Below, piece by piece: positions 49,279 to 61,513 of a DNA stretch of 64,000 nucleotides (its first letter is position 1; the number at the start of each line of letters is the position of its first letter). Origin of the DNA: Calonectria ilicicola (taxonomy: Eukaryota; Ascomycota; Sordariomycetes; Hypocreales; Nectriaceae); contig CP085833.1 of NCBI GenBank assembly GCA_020809705.1, positions 2,666,001 to 2,730,000 on the forward strand. The letters run 5' to 3'. The notes beneath the pieces are model-generated. The model saw only the letters and a program-made list of their open reading frames with translations, was not told where the DNA came from and did no database searches. The translations under genes were made by a program, and so were the position numbers.

Positions 49279-50201
49279 ATGAACATCGCTGATTCTTCCC
49301 TGTTCAAAGACTATGCTCGGCCCATCCTGCAACCCGAGACAGGTCAGTCGACCCAAAGTCGTTCATCGTCGTCGTCAAGCATCACGGATTCCATCATACA
49401 GTATCTAATCAGCAAGGCAACATTGGAAGTTTCGCGGATGCAAATCACAAATGCCACAGAGAAGTGAGTGGTTCGTTTTCGTTGTAGCTGTGGACTAATT
49501 TTTTTTATTTTTATCTTAGTTCATTCAATATCACCATCGAATGTCGTGTAACCGGGACCGGGCCCATCGGCAGCACACTCAGCCCGATGGAACTCGACCT
49601 TACATTCAACGGCTCCGCATTTGGCAAAATCCAGCTCCCTGGGATACGCGCAAGTCTGTGGGGCTCCATGATTATCGTGAAAGATCAAGCAGTAAACATA
49701 ACGGATATGGCGACATGGCATGCTTTCACACGAAGTATCCTGGTTGATGACGAGACCAGCCTCCAGTTGGAAAACGGAGAGTGCACAGTTAGGTCATTAG
49801 GCCTTACCGCAAACTGCAATTACAATCTCAACATCCCCCTTACGGCCATGGGCGGCCTGCGAATGTCTCTGAAAAAACTATCGCAATCGGGTAAAAATAG
49901 TATAACGACGACATTTCGAGTAAACAATCCGAGCCCTGTGGAGCTGGAACATGGGGTCTGCGAATTTGAATTGCGCAACAGCAAAGGCGAGCGAATGGCG
50001 GAGCTGAGAGGGGAGCTCAAAATAGTCCGAGGCCAATTCGATCTAATTCTGCATGGAACGCTACTGCCAGGGGTAGCACCAACAGACAAAGCCAGGTTGG
50101 TCGGAGTAGGAGTGGATAGGGCTTCGTGGTGTAACGTGACAGTACAGCAGGTTGACGTCGTCGTCGATGGGATGGGTGAAAAACTAGTGGGACCGCTCTG
50201 A
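49279..50201 (+). CDS. DUF3712-family protein (LEA-like beta-sandwich)
   Basis: There are two exons, 49279-49463 and 49520-50201, with a 56-bp intron; the product is 288 aa. The segment TLEVSRMQITNATENSFNIT begins the DUF3712 domain, and VTGTGPIG, LDLTFNGSAFGKIQLPGI and MATWHAFTRSIL continue it. A second beta-rich half (FRVNNPSPVELEHGVCEF) probably forms another LEA-type sandwich. Fungal members usually begin with a transmembrane helix and project into the vacuole or cell exterior. This model has none: an N-terminal anchor may lie on an unseen upstream exon, or the protein is soluble. The start is therefore uncertain. It resembles the Tag1-like fragment at the left end of the window in general domain type. 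Confidence 0.8.
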
Positions 50202-52485
50202 AAATGACACGATACGAATGATGCAGCTAGAACAGGTGGATTGAGCTGGGTTTTCTCGAGTTTTCTTTTCTTTTTTCGCTCGCATTGGCTCCATTCTTCC
50301 TGCCGTTATAGCGGACGACCTAGTGATGCACCGTAATACAGCTCTCAGCTCAGCCAAGTGAGGATGTGCTATGAAAAACATTGATTTTGGGACACTGGAA
50401 CTGTTTCGGAAACACAAAGTGGCACTCATTAGTTGCAAAATTATTGATTGATTGCCGCCAATTGAAAAGCGAAAAGGACAATGAAATTGAGAGTACCACG
50501 GGAACCGAAATCACAAGCGGAGATATTTGGGCTTAAGAATAAGCATGAATGCCTTTTTTTTTTTCAAGCTTTACATGAAGGTTCAGGGTAGCTGGACTCG
50601 GGTCGGGAGCTAGCTATGGGCTATTGCTCAGCTGGAACGATGAACTGTTTCATTGGCGCCGTGGCCTAATCCAGCATGGGGTCGCACGAGGTACAGGCAG
50701 CAAGGAACACTTGATTCAGCTGTCACACGGCAACCCGGCAAGGTCCGGTGCCAGTTTGCGGGGACGAGAGGCCATCAGCGGCGCAAATGACAAAGACCAT
50801 CCCTGCTTAGGCTGGCGCGCCGCGATAAACCCTTGTTTTAGGCCTATTCGTTGGTTACAATTAACACTAGCTTTGGGGGCCCGTCAAAGACACATTTGCA
50901 GTACCCTGCCTACCTTTTCCTACCATCTTTCAGCCAAATTATAAGGGAATAATTATTATATAAATCAAGTAAATAAGTAATTTATATATAAAGTTTATTA
51001 ATATTTATTTATTTAATTTTTTTATTTAATTTTTTTTTCTACCAAACTGATATCTTCAGGTGCTTGAGTTTTAAGGCGAGGAAGTCACAGGGGCACAATC
51101 TTTCAAGGGGTGTATTGTAATGTAATGGGGGGTAAATAGTCAAAGTCCGACGTGGCGTCTTGAAAGGGTTATTTCCATCTCACACAGCTGCGGCCATGGG
51201 GTTTCTTTAGATCTTGCAAACTGTCATATTAGTCCAGGTTCTGTCATGGTTGTCATTGGCATTGGGTATTATGGGTCTCTCAGATTGGCAAGATTGGCAT
51301 TAGGGATTGGCATTTGGCAGCATTGACGAACCCAATATCACGGTCAAGGGGGCAACCATGGACTCGCTGGCCGGCCGACCCCAGCTCGTCCCATCGTGAA
51401 TCTAGGTACCTGATTAAGGTGACTCGCTGCTCAGCTTGGTCGAAATACGATGCAGGTGCCGTATGAGATGAGTGATTGATTATGTCAATGGTTGGCGATT
51501 GCCCCCTGGGAGATGATTCGTCCGGACTATCAGTTAGGCTGGAGCCGCCCCTGGTCCGTCTGAGCGATCGCGTCTATCGTCGCCGGTGAATACGAGCTGC
51601 GACTTCAGGAGCGACATCTCGGTTGTTTTTATTGTCGCCATCCCAGTTGCCCTTTCCCACTGTTGGTCCGTCTTATCCATGTCTCTCCCGGCACGGGCTG
51701 TCTTTATTCGATCTCAAGGTGCTCCCAACGGAGGTTTTTTCTTCTAACGTCATTCCTTCGGCTCGTGACTGGAACTCTAGGGCCTCGCATCCCATCCCTT
51801 GGTGGTGGCCTATGCCGTGCAGCACGTACACTACACTACTCAAGTGCGTCCCACTGTCATCCCCATCTCCAAGTGGACGAGACCTTTGGCCCATCTTGTC
51901 AATACCCGGAAGGGGGCAGCTGAAAGCAGACGAGGCGGTTAGATAATAACTCCTGGACTGCCCGTCGCGTTCTCCCCCCTCAATTATTTTCGGGACGGTC
52001 GACGTGTCCAAGCCTGCGAAGCCTTGGCTGGGTGTGACAGCACGTCTGTAGCACAAGGCTAATTCTTACTACATCTACACTTGTGTGCTGCATTGCACAT
52101 CACTGGTACCAGCAGTCGGGTTGTGTTTCACCACCACAGCCGCGGCTGTTGCTCTCGTTGGCGTCGATTTTTATTTTATTAACCCCCCCTGGGGGGCGTC
52201 AGCTAAATCCAAGCAGCTGAGGGACCCTGACTAGGTCTAGAGTATTGGTCTCTCTCTCCTTCTTTTTTTCTTCTTAATTCTGCATATTGGTGCCTTTTTC
52301 CTTTTTCTTTCTTGCTTCTTTATTATTTTTTTTCTTTAGAGGGGGGGACTGGCGAGGTTTCTTCCCCCCGATGCAGCTACTGGCTGTCGCTGCTGCTGCT
52401 GTCACCATCGCCAAACCTCCGCCTTGTTCGCTGATCATTTAAAATCATAAGAGCGTCCCGTGACGCTCAAGCTCGAGCACTGGAA
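50202..52485. other. Intergenic region before HUL4, with AT-rich island
   Basis: This is 2.3 kb. A sharply bounded AT-rich island lies at 50941-51045. T-rich and C-rich leader-like sequence fills 52.2-52.4 kb. No gene is supported. Confidence 0.5.
50941..51045. other. AT-rich island
   Basis: About 105 bp are almost pure A/T (ATTTATTTATTTAATT-type stretches), flanked by ordinary roughly 50% GC sequence on the left. It is non-coding. Possible origins are an old element end or a structural AT tract. Confidence 0.8.
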
Positions 52486-55400
52486 ATGGCTCCCTGGTCG
52501 AGTCGCCGTGGGTCTCAACCCAACCGATCCAACAGTGACCTCATTAGTCGTATTCACAATTCCGCCCTGCACACGCCCTCGTCGCTGTCTCCGGCCTTTG
52601 GCAGCCGCTTCGACCTTTCTCATGCTCATGTCGACTCGAGCGACTCCGACGCCGACTTTCAGACCACCGCAACATCTTCGTCGTCATCCCGCCCCTCCAA
52701 AGCTCGACACTCCCGCTCTATGAGCCAGCCCTTCCCGTCCCTATTCGCCAGCAAGAAAAAGAGGCAGAGTTCCATCGGAGGCCCCCCACCAGACCTGGGC
52801 TTCGACGATGACGCAGTCATGCCTCCGCGAGCACCCAGCAAGACACACACCCGTGGAGGCCCTGCCGGAAGCAAGGACTTTGCGACTGGTAACTGCATGA
52901 CGTGTGGCTCGCTCGTGAGATGGCCGAGAGAGCTCAAGATTTTTAAGTGCACCATTTGCATGACGGTAAATGACCTGGAGCCACCGAGCGCTGGAGTTTT
53001 GAATGGAGGGCCAAGATCGCGCTGCGATGCGACGCAGGCTCCCGCCAATGCGCCCCAACCAAGTGCACCCCCACGAGGTATGCTTCACATACTGTTCTGA
53101 CCTGGCTAAAGAATCTATAACTGACTAAAAAAAACCAGTCCAGTACATTTCGGTCGAGCACACGAGGCGACTGGTCCATCAATGTATTCATTCGCATTTG
53201 TCCCGGAAATTCGGCAAGACTCCCGTACGGGCCCCCGAACACAACCATTCTCAATCAAACGGCGGTTCCTTTAGCAATCGAATGCAAACACACAGCCATG
53301 GGATCAGGCCACAGGAAACCGCTGCACCAGGCCAATCTCCTTCGATATATGTCTCTCAATATGTTTTTGAGGAACAGCCAACTCTCCGCCCCAGCCCTGC
53401 CCGTGCTACTTCGCCGCGCTCGTACTCGACATCATTTACGGAAAGACCTTCGATGCAGGGCGTTCTGAATGACGACAAACCAAGGGGCCACCAGCGAATG
53501 CCTTCTCGGGCCCCCGATGGTGACCCCAGGCGAATGTTCAAACCCCTGGAAGATTACATAGTGGCTTGTTTCAATACATTTGAATGTGTCAACACCTCGT
53601 TCACAACCCATCATTTTCGACACCCTTCCAGAGGAGGGAGTGAGACGCTTCGAAAAAAACCCGTTACGAATATTCCGCCTCCTCCACAACGCGAGCCTCC
53701 CCGGGTTCCTCAAGGGCAACGTGAGGTGCCAAAGCCCCAGGAACGCCGCGATCGGCGGGATCAGCCGCAGTCGCAATCGAACCAGGGTGTTTGGGATTTG
53801 GACCCCAAGTTGTTACTCTTGGGTGATTTTGCAGAGAATGGGTCATGGTGGACTGGTGGACAACAAGAAATTGCTCCCGCACCCAAGTCACCACCAATTC
53901 GCCATGATATTTCACCTCACAATTCAATGACCAGCGTCAGGTCTCCCCAAATACACTGGGGTGATTTGGCGAACTGGTACTCTTTGGTTATTAATACTGC
54001 TGAGGGGTGGTTCAGCATCTATGAAGCTCTCTCCCGAGAGGACGGCTTCAAAGCCCCAACAGACATAGAATTGCAGGGAGTGGAGCGTGAGATTTTGCAT
54101 GCGCAAGAACATACTCGTAGGGTTTTGCTTAAAGCGACAGAGATGCTTCTTAAGCGACCTGGAAGACCTTTTCGAGACCCAGCAGACTTGCGATTCCTCC
54201 TTATTTTATTGGAAAACCCTCTATTTCATCAAGACCAAACCCTCTTCCGCGGATTACTTCAATCAGCAACTGAAATACCACTTGCGAAAAAAGAAAACCC
54301 ATCAAGTGAGGCTCAATCCACACCCGAATCCGGCCCTTTGTCTGGTCACCATTCGGGTATCATTAAGCGCATCATTGGTTTAATCTCACATTCTTCAATT
54401 GAGTGCCATAATCAATTAATTACTTGGTTTGCCAAATATCATCCGTCAAGATTTGTCAAGACCAAGGAACTAGTTTCTGGGTTCCTCACTTATCGCATGT
54501 TACGGCAAAGCGAGAAGAAACAGGAGGTCAAGGTGGATATTACTGCTGGTCTTATCCCACAGATGCGCGAGGGTCGATCAGGGGCCTATCTATATGAGGA
54601 GAACATTGTGTCAAACTCGAACAAAAAGGCGCAGGAGCCGACTAAGAAAATCACCTACACTGACGACTGGCAGATCAAAGCCACGTCTCGTGTTTTGGCA
54701 TTGCTATTCGCAGCGAATAATTTGTCACATGTGCGACGCGGAGACGATCCCTCACCAAACCCACAGGATAATCTCGGCGCTGTTCGTGATGGCGTGCATT
54801 CACAAGGGCAAATGCTGCCGACGAGCGACTTTTATAACTCAATGATAGACTATGTGGACCTTATTGCGGATTTTGAGAATTGGGAGGGCCGGAAAGGTAA
54901 ATTCTCGTTTTGCCAATATCCGTTCCTCCTCAGTATCTGGGCCAAGAACCGAATATTGGAGCACGATGCTCGCCGGCAAATGGAGAGCAAGGCGCGCGAT
55001 GCTTTTTTTGATAGCATCATGAGCCGTAGAAGCGTCACTCAATTTCTGATGCTCAATGTGCGCAGAGATTGCTTGGTGGATGATAGCCTTAAAGCCGTGA
55101 GTGAGGTCATCGGCAGTGGCAGTGAGGATATCAAAAAGGGCCTCCGAATCACTTTCAAGGGCGAGGAGGGTATAGATGCTGGCGGTCTGCGAAAAGAATG
55201 GTTTTTGCTCCTCATCAGGGAGGTTTTTAACCCTGCTCATGGTAATTATACAGCTGCCCAAATATTTAGTGTTTGTATCCTGCTAACAGCAATTTCAAGG
55301 CATGTTTCTCTACGACGAGGATTCACAATACTGCTATTTTAATCCTAACTCGTTTGAGACGTCGGATCAATTTTTCTTGGTTGGTGTTGTGATGGGACTG

Positions 55401-56222
55401 GCCATTTACAATTCTACAATCCTTGATCTGGCTCTTCCTCCATTTGCCTTCCGAAAGCTCATTGCGTCTGCTCCTACGCAAGGTACCGGGGCGTCGGCCC
55501 ATCCTAGGCCAGCGATGCGATACTCGCTGGAGGATCTCGCCGAATACCGTCCAACGCTGGCACGTGGATTGCGACAGTTGTTGGAATTTGAAGGCGATGT
55601 TGAGTCAACCTTTTCTCTTGATTTTGTGATTGATACAGATAAATACGGAACTACTGTACAAGTCCCTCTATGCACTGGAGGCGAGCGAAAGCCGGTGACG
55701 AACAGTAACCGGCGAGAGTATGTGGACCTCTATGTAAGGTACATTCTCGATGTGGCTGTTAAACGTCAATTCGAACCCTTTAAAAGGGGCTTTTATACCG
55801 TGTGTGGAGGCAATGCTCTATCCTTGTTCCGACCTGAAGAGATCGAGCTCCTGATCCGGGGATCGGATGAAGAGCTTGACATCCCTTCTCTGAGAGCTGT
55901 TGCTGAATATGACAACTGGGAGAGCAAGAAACCAGATGGGTCAGAGCCGATGATTGATTGGTTCTGGGAATCATTCCAGGCGGCTGGCCCCAAGGACCAG
56001 CGGAAGCTTCTTCTATTTATTACCGGAAGTGATCGAATCCCAGCAATGGGCGCTGCCGTGTTGCCCATAAAAATCTCCTACCTTGGCGATGAGGCGGACA
56101 GGTTCCCCATCGCCAGGACGTGCTTCAATATGATTTCACTGTCACGATACGAGTCCAAGGAACAGCTGGAGAAGATGCTGTGGACAGCTGTTCACGAAAG
56201 CGAAGGCTTTGGGCTAAAATAA
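52486..56222 (+). CDS. HUL4: HECT E3 ubiquitin ligase, HUL4 type
   Basis: There are three exons, 52486-53077, 53139-55241 and 55300-56222, giving 1205 aa. The N-terminus is Ser-rich, followed by a CxxC..CxxC zinc-ribbon-like element (CMTCGSLVRWPRELKIFKCTIC). A long middle region has low-complexity linkers and a helical domain (PGRPFRDPADLRFLLILLEN). The C-terminal HECT domain (about the last 350 residues) contains FKGEEGIDAGGLRKEWF and MFLYDEDSQYCYFNP. The second intron interrupts it exactly between NPAHG and MFLYD. The catalytic Cys is in ARTCFNMISLSRYESKEQL near the C-terminus, which ends GFGLK. Yeast Hul4 acts with Tom1 and in nuclear quality control. The zinc element plus HECT architecture match Hul4. 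Confidence 0.92.
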
Positions 56223-56843
56223 TTGTTACTGCAAACTTGATGAGATTCATGACTGGGCATCCATTGTATACTTCTGGGAGTTTTGATACGGAGGCCGATG
56301 GGAACATCCGTTTATAGATAGATAGCCGCGCACGCGGGTAAGCGAGAATGAACTGGACTGCACCATTGGTTCACTTGTTAGGCAAGACAATTTAAGAAAT
56401 TGACGTTGGCAAGCACATCAAATATGAAGACATTTCTTTTGTACAGAATATGTAGAGTCTGGTGAATCTGTGAAGCCTAGTTCTTTTGTACAAGCTGGTT
56501 AAGGCAACAGTCATATCCCTGTATAGTACACAAGTTGATAAAACACTCCTCGCAGTGGGGTGATTGATGAATGATGCACACATAGGTATGCCAGGTAATA
56601 GTTTACTCGGACATGGCAATGTAGGTTCCTGTTCATGTTTTTGGGTGAGTGGCTGTTTATCTACAACATTCAATCGGGATATATGCGCTTTGTCTCATCA
56701 CAAGGCGATATCGAACATCTGTTGTCGCGTAAATCAGATCATTGGTGATTTTAGATTCATGTCTCCAACTAGTACACTGCCAGATATATGGCACCGATTT
56801 AATACACATGTATTGTACAGCCCTGTCGTCCTTGGTTGCTTTT
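56223..56843. other. Convergent 3' region, HUL4 / mL61
   Basis: This is 621 bp between two stop codons with no recognised element. Confidence 0.5.
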
Positions 56844-57642
56844 TTACGCCTCCTCCTCCGCCACGCCACCCGCCGCTCGGGCACGCTTGAGCATCTCCTC
56901 CTCACGTTTCCTCTCCTCGCGAATGCTCTTCACACGCTCGCGGTCGATGTCGGCCTGCTTGCGCATGGCATCGAGGTCCTGTATCTCGCGGATCTCTTCG
57001 GGAGTGGGCTGGATGACGACGGCCTTTGTCTCGGCCAGGAGGAACTCGAGGATGTGGGAAGAGTGCTTCTTGGTCATATCGATAGTGACCACACGCTCGT
57101 CAGCGTCAGGCGTGGGGGCCTTGGAGAGGTTGTCCCGTGATGATGCTGGCTGGTTGCGCTTCTCGGGGGCGCTGTCGGCGGAACCGGGTTTGCGCATGTA
57201 GATGGACATTGTGGGGGCTTGCGAGTTTTGCGTATGGCGGTTGACGATCATGGGGACCGCAGGGTTGTGGTATTTTAGTCGGGGAAGGTTTTCGAGCCAG
57301 AATTTCCTGCAATTCGAGGCCTCATGTTAGAATCGGGACTCGGTGGGTAGGGTGGTGTGGTAATGGCTTGGGGACGGACCTAGCACCCATGTGGCCTCCA
57401 TTGAGCGACTTGGCGAAGTCGAGGTGAATTCTAGTCACCTCTGGGGGTAGAATTGCGGCGCCAGGACCGCATTGTACGTTGATTAGCTGCGAGACGTGAG
57501 CATGAGGGAGCTGTTTATGAGTCGACGTCGAAGAGATGCTGTACCTTCTATGGTTGAGAGTTAGCGCTGCTTAGCCTTACTGGGGGGCGATTCTCCGGCT
57601 TACCTTGCGAAGCAAATTTAACCGTTCACCAAGAGACCTCAT
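56844..57642 (-). CDS. MRP49: Mitochondrial ribosomal protein mL61 (Mrp49)
   Basis: The exons are 57642-57604, a candidate 3-nt exon 57547-57545 (AAG), 57486-57380 and 57306-56844, giving 203 aa (202 without the tiny exon). It starts MRSLGERLNLLRK. The thioredoxin-like L51/S25/CI-B8 domain includes NVQCGPGAAILPPEV, HLDFAKSLNGGHMGARKFW and LPRLKYHNPAVPM. The C-terminal half is charged and helical (IREIQDLDAMRKQ, REERKREEEMLKRAR), as in fungal Mrp49. It is a component of the mitochondrial large ribosomal subunit. The GTCCGT donor after GGHMGA is weak but the frame requires it. It is divergent from GEP3. Confidence 0.85.
57545..57547 (-). other. Candidate 3-nt microexon in mL61 gene
   Basis: On the minus strand AAG is preceded by a branch site and acceptor (GCTAACTCTCAACCATAG) and followed by a GTACAG donor. 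The two flanking introns would be 56 and 58 bp, normal for this genome. Because 3 nt keeps frame, one 117-bp intron is the alternative. Confidence 0.5.
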
Positions 57643-57973
57643 TTTGAGAATCTGAGCCCGCCCAATGCCAATTCTCCCGATTTAGCGGTTTGGGTCGTTT
57701 TTTCGCGATATGCTTCGAAAAGTCGACAACTGAGGGACCCAGAAAATCCGCTAGACCCCTGCGTGGGCTGAGGTGGTGGCGGGCCGAACGTTGACCCGGT
57801 CAGCCCAGCATTCAATTGGAGAGCGGAGCCCTCACATGCAAGAGCCCCCCTGTCGTGTGCCCGGGTTCTGGGTTGTGGTGGGATGCATGTAAGTGGGAGT
57901 GGGAGTGGGAAATTTTTAGACCTCTGATCCCAAGTCGATACATTTGCTGTGAATAGCGACGACACGCCTCACA
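57643..57973. promoter_or_regulatory. Divergent promoter, mL61 / GEP3
   Basis: This 331-bp interval lies between the two start codons. CCAAT boxes are at 57662-57666 and 57668-57672, plus an ATTGG at 57815-57819. Both products act in mitochondrial translation. Confidence 0.45.
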
Positions 57974-60180
57974 ATGCACCGAGCATTGTCGGCACGATGG
58001 CTCAACCGGGCTTTGAGTATCGGCGAGGCATCTGCTTCTGCTAGCGTGCCTCTTTTTTTATGTCCCGCCGTGGGAGCTTCCCGCTGGGCGAGACCGGCTC
58101 TGGTGGCTCCATCTCCTCGTCCGTCCTTTTACTCTCGACGACTGAACCACACCGATGCGATAACAATTGATGCCGCCTCGAATGCACCGGATACAATCAC
58201 ACAGGAGGTGGTTCCTCAAAGGAGGCTTCCAATGAACTGTTCTGGTTGTGGTGCTTTTACACAAACCAACGATCCGCAGCAGCTGGGTTATTTTGACCTG
58301 GCGAGCAAGAGGGTCAAGAAATGGCTGAACCCGCCTCCCCCCGAAGCCAAACAACAGGACACGACAGAAGATGGAGTTGTGGAAGAAGCACTAAAGTCTC
58401 TGGACCCGAGCAAGCTTCAAGAATTGGGTCTGGACCCTAACTTGCTGAAGTCGGATCTGGAGACAAAAGGTGCTACCGCAGCTGGTAAATGACAATTGAT
58501 TCATGAAAAGATGGAGCTTGAGCTAATTTTTGGACTGTAGCCGGACCAGCTGATAGACAGCCCGTGTGCGATCGATGCCACAACTTGCAGCACTATAACA
58601 TCTCTAGCGATACGGCAAAACTTCCTATGTTCCATCCAACCGTTGAATCGTTGCGCGAGACGATCGAGGAATCGCCGCACAAATACAACCACATTTATCA
58701 TGTCATTGACGGCGCTGATTTCCCCATGTCGCTGATTCCACGATTAAATGTTCTGCTGGGCGACATTCCCCTTCGAACCCGCAACCGACGATCTCGTTCC
58801 GGCAAGTATCAGCATGACCGGAAGACTGAATTGAGCTTCATCATCACTCGTAGTGATCTACTCGCACCAAAAAAGGAAATGGTGGATACTATGATGCCCT
58901 ACCTGCGCGAGGTATTGCGAGATGCGCTGGGACGTCTGGGCGGCCGTGTGCGTCTGGGTAATGTCAAGTGTGTCAGTGCCAAGCGTTCATGGTGGACAAA
59001 AGAACTCAGGGAGGAAATCTGGGAACGAGGCGGTGCCGGCTGGATGGTCGGAAAGGTCAATGTCGGAAAGAGCCAGCTGTTTGAAGCTGTCTTCCCTAAG
59101 GGTAGGATGGGCAATTCAAAGGACGCGAAACGTGCTTCGGTATCGACATATGCTCGAGAAGATGTCGAATCCGAGTCTATTGCAGAGTCGGCGGGAGAAG
59201 TAGACGACTTGGAGGATGTCGATATTGGAGACCTGCTCCCTCCTGCGCAACCAGCGACGAACTACCCCGAAATGCCTATTGTTTCCTCATTGCCTGGTAC
59301 GACGGCATCACCTATTCGAGTTCCCTTTGGAAATAAAAAGGGAGAATTAATCGACTTGCCCGGCCTGGCTCGCAGTGATCTGGATTTATATGTCAAAGAG
59401 GAACATAGACAATCCATGATCATGAAGACGCGAATCGTACCCGAGCAACTAACACTAAAACCAGGCAAGTCACTGATTTTGGGCGGAGGTCTCATTCGCA
59501 TCACGCCTAAAAATCCGAACATGGTCATTTTGGCCTATAATTTTACGCCTTTGGAGGACCATCTCACTCATACGGATAAGGCGGTTGCTTTCCAGGACCA
59601 GACACGGCACTCGGTCGGCGTCCCGAGCATCATGCTTGATGGGGTCGGCGAGAAAATGAAGCACGCTGGGACTTTCAAACTATCTCACGATGTCACAAAG
59701 AAAAGGGCTGGACCGTTGACTAGGAAGAGCGCAGTGGGCTTTTTAGTGGATCAATTGCCCTTCAGGGTTCTTTCAACTGATATCCTGATCGAGGGTGTCG
59801 GTTATGTGGAATTGATTGCCCAAGTTCGAGCCCGAGATCTTGAAGTTGGCCCATCCACGGTTCGTCGGGTGATTACGCGCGAGGAACAGAAAAAGGAAAA
59901 TTCAGACCCGTTTGCCTCCCTCTTTGACCAACGGAGAGATTCGAACGAGAGGGTGGTTGAGAAGGTGATAGAGGAGCCAGCCGAGCCAAGCTGGCCAGCG
60001 GTTGATGTTTTCAGCCCAGAGGGTAAATTTGTCGGCTCACGCATGCCCATCAATGGATGGCTCAACAACAAACCTCGAGTGCTGGCAAAGCACAAGAAGA
60101 GCCGCCCGCGCAAGAGTATGAGGGGAGCCAAGAAGAAGGACAAGGCTGAGCGACGAGTGAGCTCGACGCCAGACGAGTGA
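57974..60180 (+). CDS. GEP3: Mitochondrial circularly permuted GTPase Gep3/Mtg3 (YqeH type)
   Basis: There are two exons, 57974-58484 and 58541-60180, with a 56-bp intron; the product is 716 aa. The N-terminus (MHRALSARWLNRALS) is a mitochondrial presequence. A zinc-finger pair, CSGCGAFTQTN and CDRCHNLQHYN, precedes the GTPase and is split by the intron. The G motifs occur in permuted order: G4 as ITRSDLL, G5 as SAKRSWW, G1 as GKVNVGKSQLFEAVF and G3 as DLPGLAR. Permutation plus zinc finger defines the YqeH/Gep3 group, which aids assembly of the small mitochondrial ribosomal subunit. A long C-terminal domain and basic tail (KHKKSRPRKSMRGAKKKDK) complete it. It is divergently paired with mL61. 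Confidence 0.93.
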
Positions 60181-60637
60181 TGTATTAATTGACGCCCTGT
60201 ACGATGATGGTGTGTATATTACCTGGATGTAAAATGTACCAATAGCTTGCATAAATAAGATGACTCATGGAGCACATTAAGGCTTGACATCGATTCATGC
60301 ATAAAACTGGGCTGACTGGCCATGTTCGGTCGTGATTCCGTGATCACCTTGTCTACTAGTGATCGTCGTCGTGCTTTCATTCCAGGGGCTAGCGATGACG
60401 TGGGGTGACCCCAGATTTTCTGCCCCTCCAAAACAAAGCCCAAAGCCGATAATTCTACTACTCCGATTTATCATCATCACACGCGTGACCTAGACATTAC
60501 CACCTCTTTAGACGCATAAAAGGGGAAAAAATCTACACACCAAGAGCCCACGATCGCTAGAAATACCAGGTCGGCGAGTGGTAACCGCAGCCAAGCACCT
60601 CTCTCCCTTGCAGGGGCCGCAACATACAACTCCTGCC

Positions 60638-61185
60638 ATGTCGCAACAGCCGCAGCAACGACAACAACAGAGCGCACCAGCGCCATCTCAGACACAGACT
60701 GAGCCCGCAACACAGGCCGAATCCAGCACTCCTGCGCCGCGGATCCTTCGTTTGCGCGGCGAGAGCCAGTCCAACGGCCGCTCCGTGCAGTGGGCAGAGG
60801 ATGTGGTAGACAACGAGGGGCTTGGGCGGAAGAGCTCCAAAGGTATGGCTTGAAAACACCCCCCCCCCCCCGTGACGCTCTGCGACACAGTACTGACCCA
60901 AACTGCCGTTTAGTTTGCTGCATCTACCACCGACCCAAGGCCGTGGGCGAGTCCAGCGACGAATCCTCATCCTCATCCGATTCAGACTCCGACTCCGACT
61001 CAGAGCCCGACGGCGCGCGACCAGCGGGTGGCAAGGGCCGAGGCTGCGGGCACGGACACGATCACGACCACGGAAGGGGGAGGGGGAGCAAGAAGGGCAA
61101 GGAGAAGAGGCCCCCGAGCCCAAATGCATACGAGAAGGTGCCCAAGCCAAAACCCAGGGATGGGCCTGGAGGAAACAAGGCCTAG
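60638..61185 (+). CDS. YPI1: Type 1 phosphatase regulator Ypi1 (inhibitor-3)
   Basis: There are two exons, 60638-60842 and 60914-61185, with a 71-bp intron that contains a 13-C run; the product is 158 aa. The start is the ATG at 60638 (MSQQPQQ); the frame is open 20 codons further upstream. The core LRLRGESQSNGRSVQWAEDV includes a PP1-docking RVxF-type motif (RSVQW). The Cys-rich VCCIYHRPKA is the second inhibitor-3 signature, joined across the splice. The rest is disordered: a Gln-rich N-terminus, an acidic Ser/Asp run, a His/Gly/Arg-rich stretch and a Lys/Pro tail. Ypi1 binds and regulates the nuclear PP1 catalytic subunit Glc7. Confidence 0.93.
60859..60871. repeat. Homopolymer C13 in the YPI1 intron
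   Basis: Thirteen consecutive C lie in the intron, close to the donor. Length polymorphism and sequencing error are likely at such runs. Confidence 0.9.
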
Positions 61186-61513
61186 AGCGGTTCTAGACGG
61201 AGTATCAACTGGGAAGGGCGTTTTAAAGGCTATGATTACGGATAGAAGGACGGTCCTTGTTTTCGGATAAGACGTATGGGCGGCAGAGAGATAGGTTGGG
61301 CTATACCATTCACACGAGAACGAGCGAGCATTCATGACCACGAATAGATACAATGCCAACATTTAGTATTAGAAATATTTTCTCACAAAGTATTGTTGTA
61401 CAAGGGATATCAATCAGTGATTACAAGATTCCAAATGCCTATCTGTTCTAAGGCGTCCACATTTCTTTTCTTTTCTTTCTTTTTTTTTTCGGTTAAAAGT
61501 AGAGTTGATAGAC
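61186..61513. other. Convergent 3' region, YPI1 / GTA3
   Basis: This is 328 bp between the two stop codons with a T-rich tract near 61467-61490. Nothing else is seen. Confidence 0.5.
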
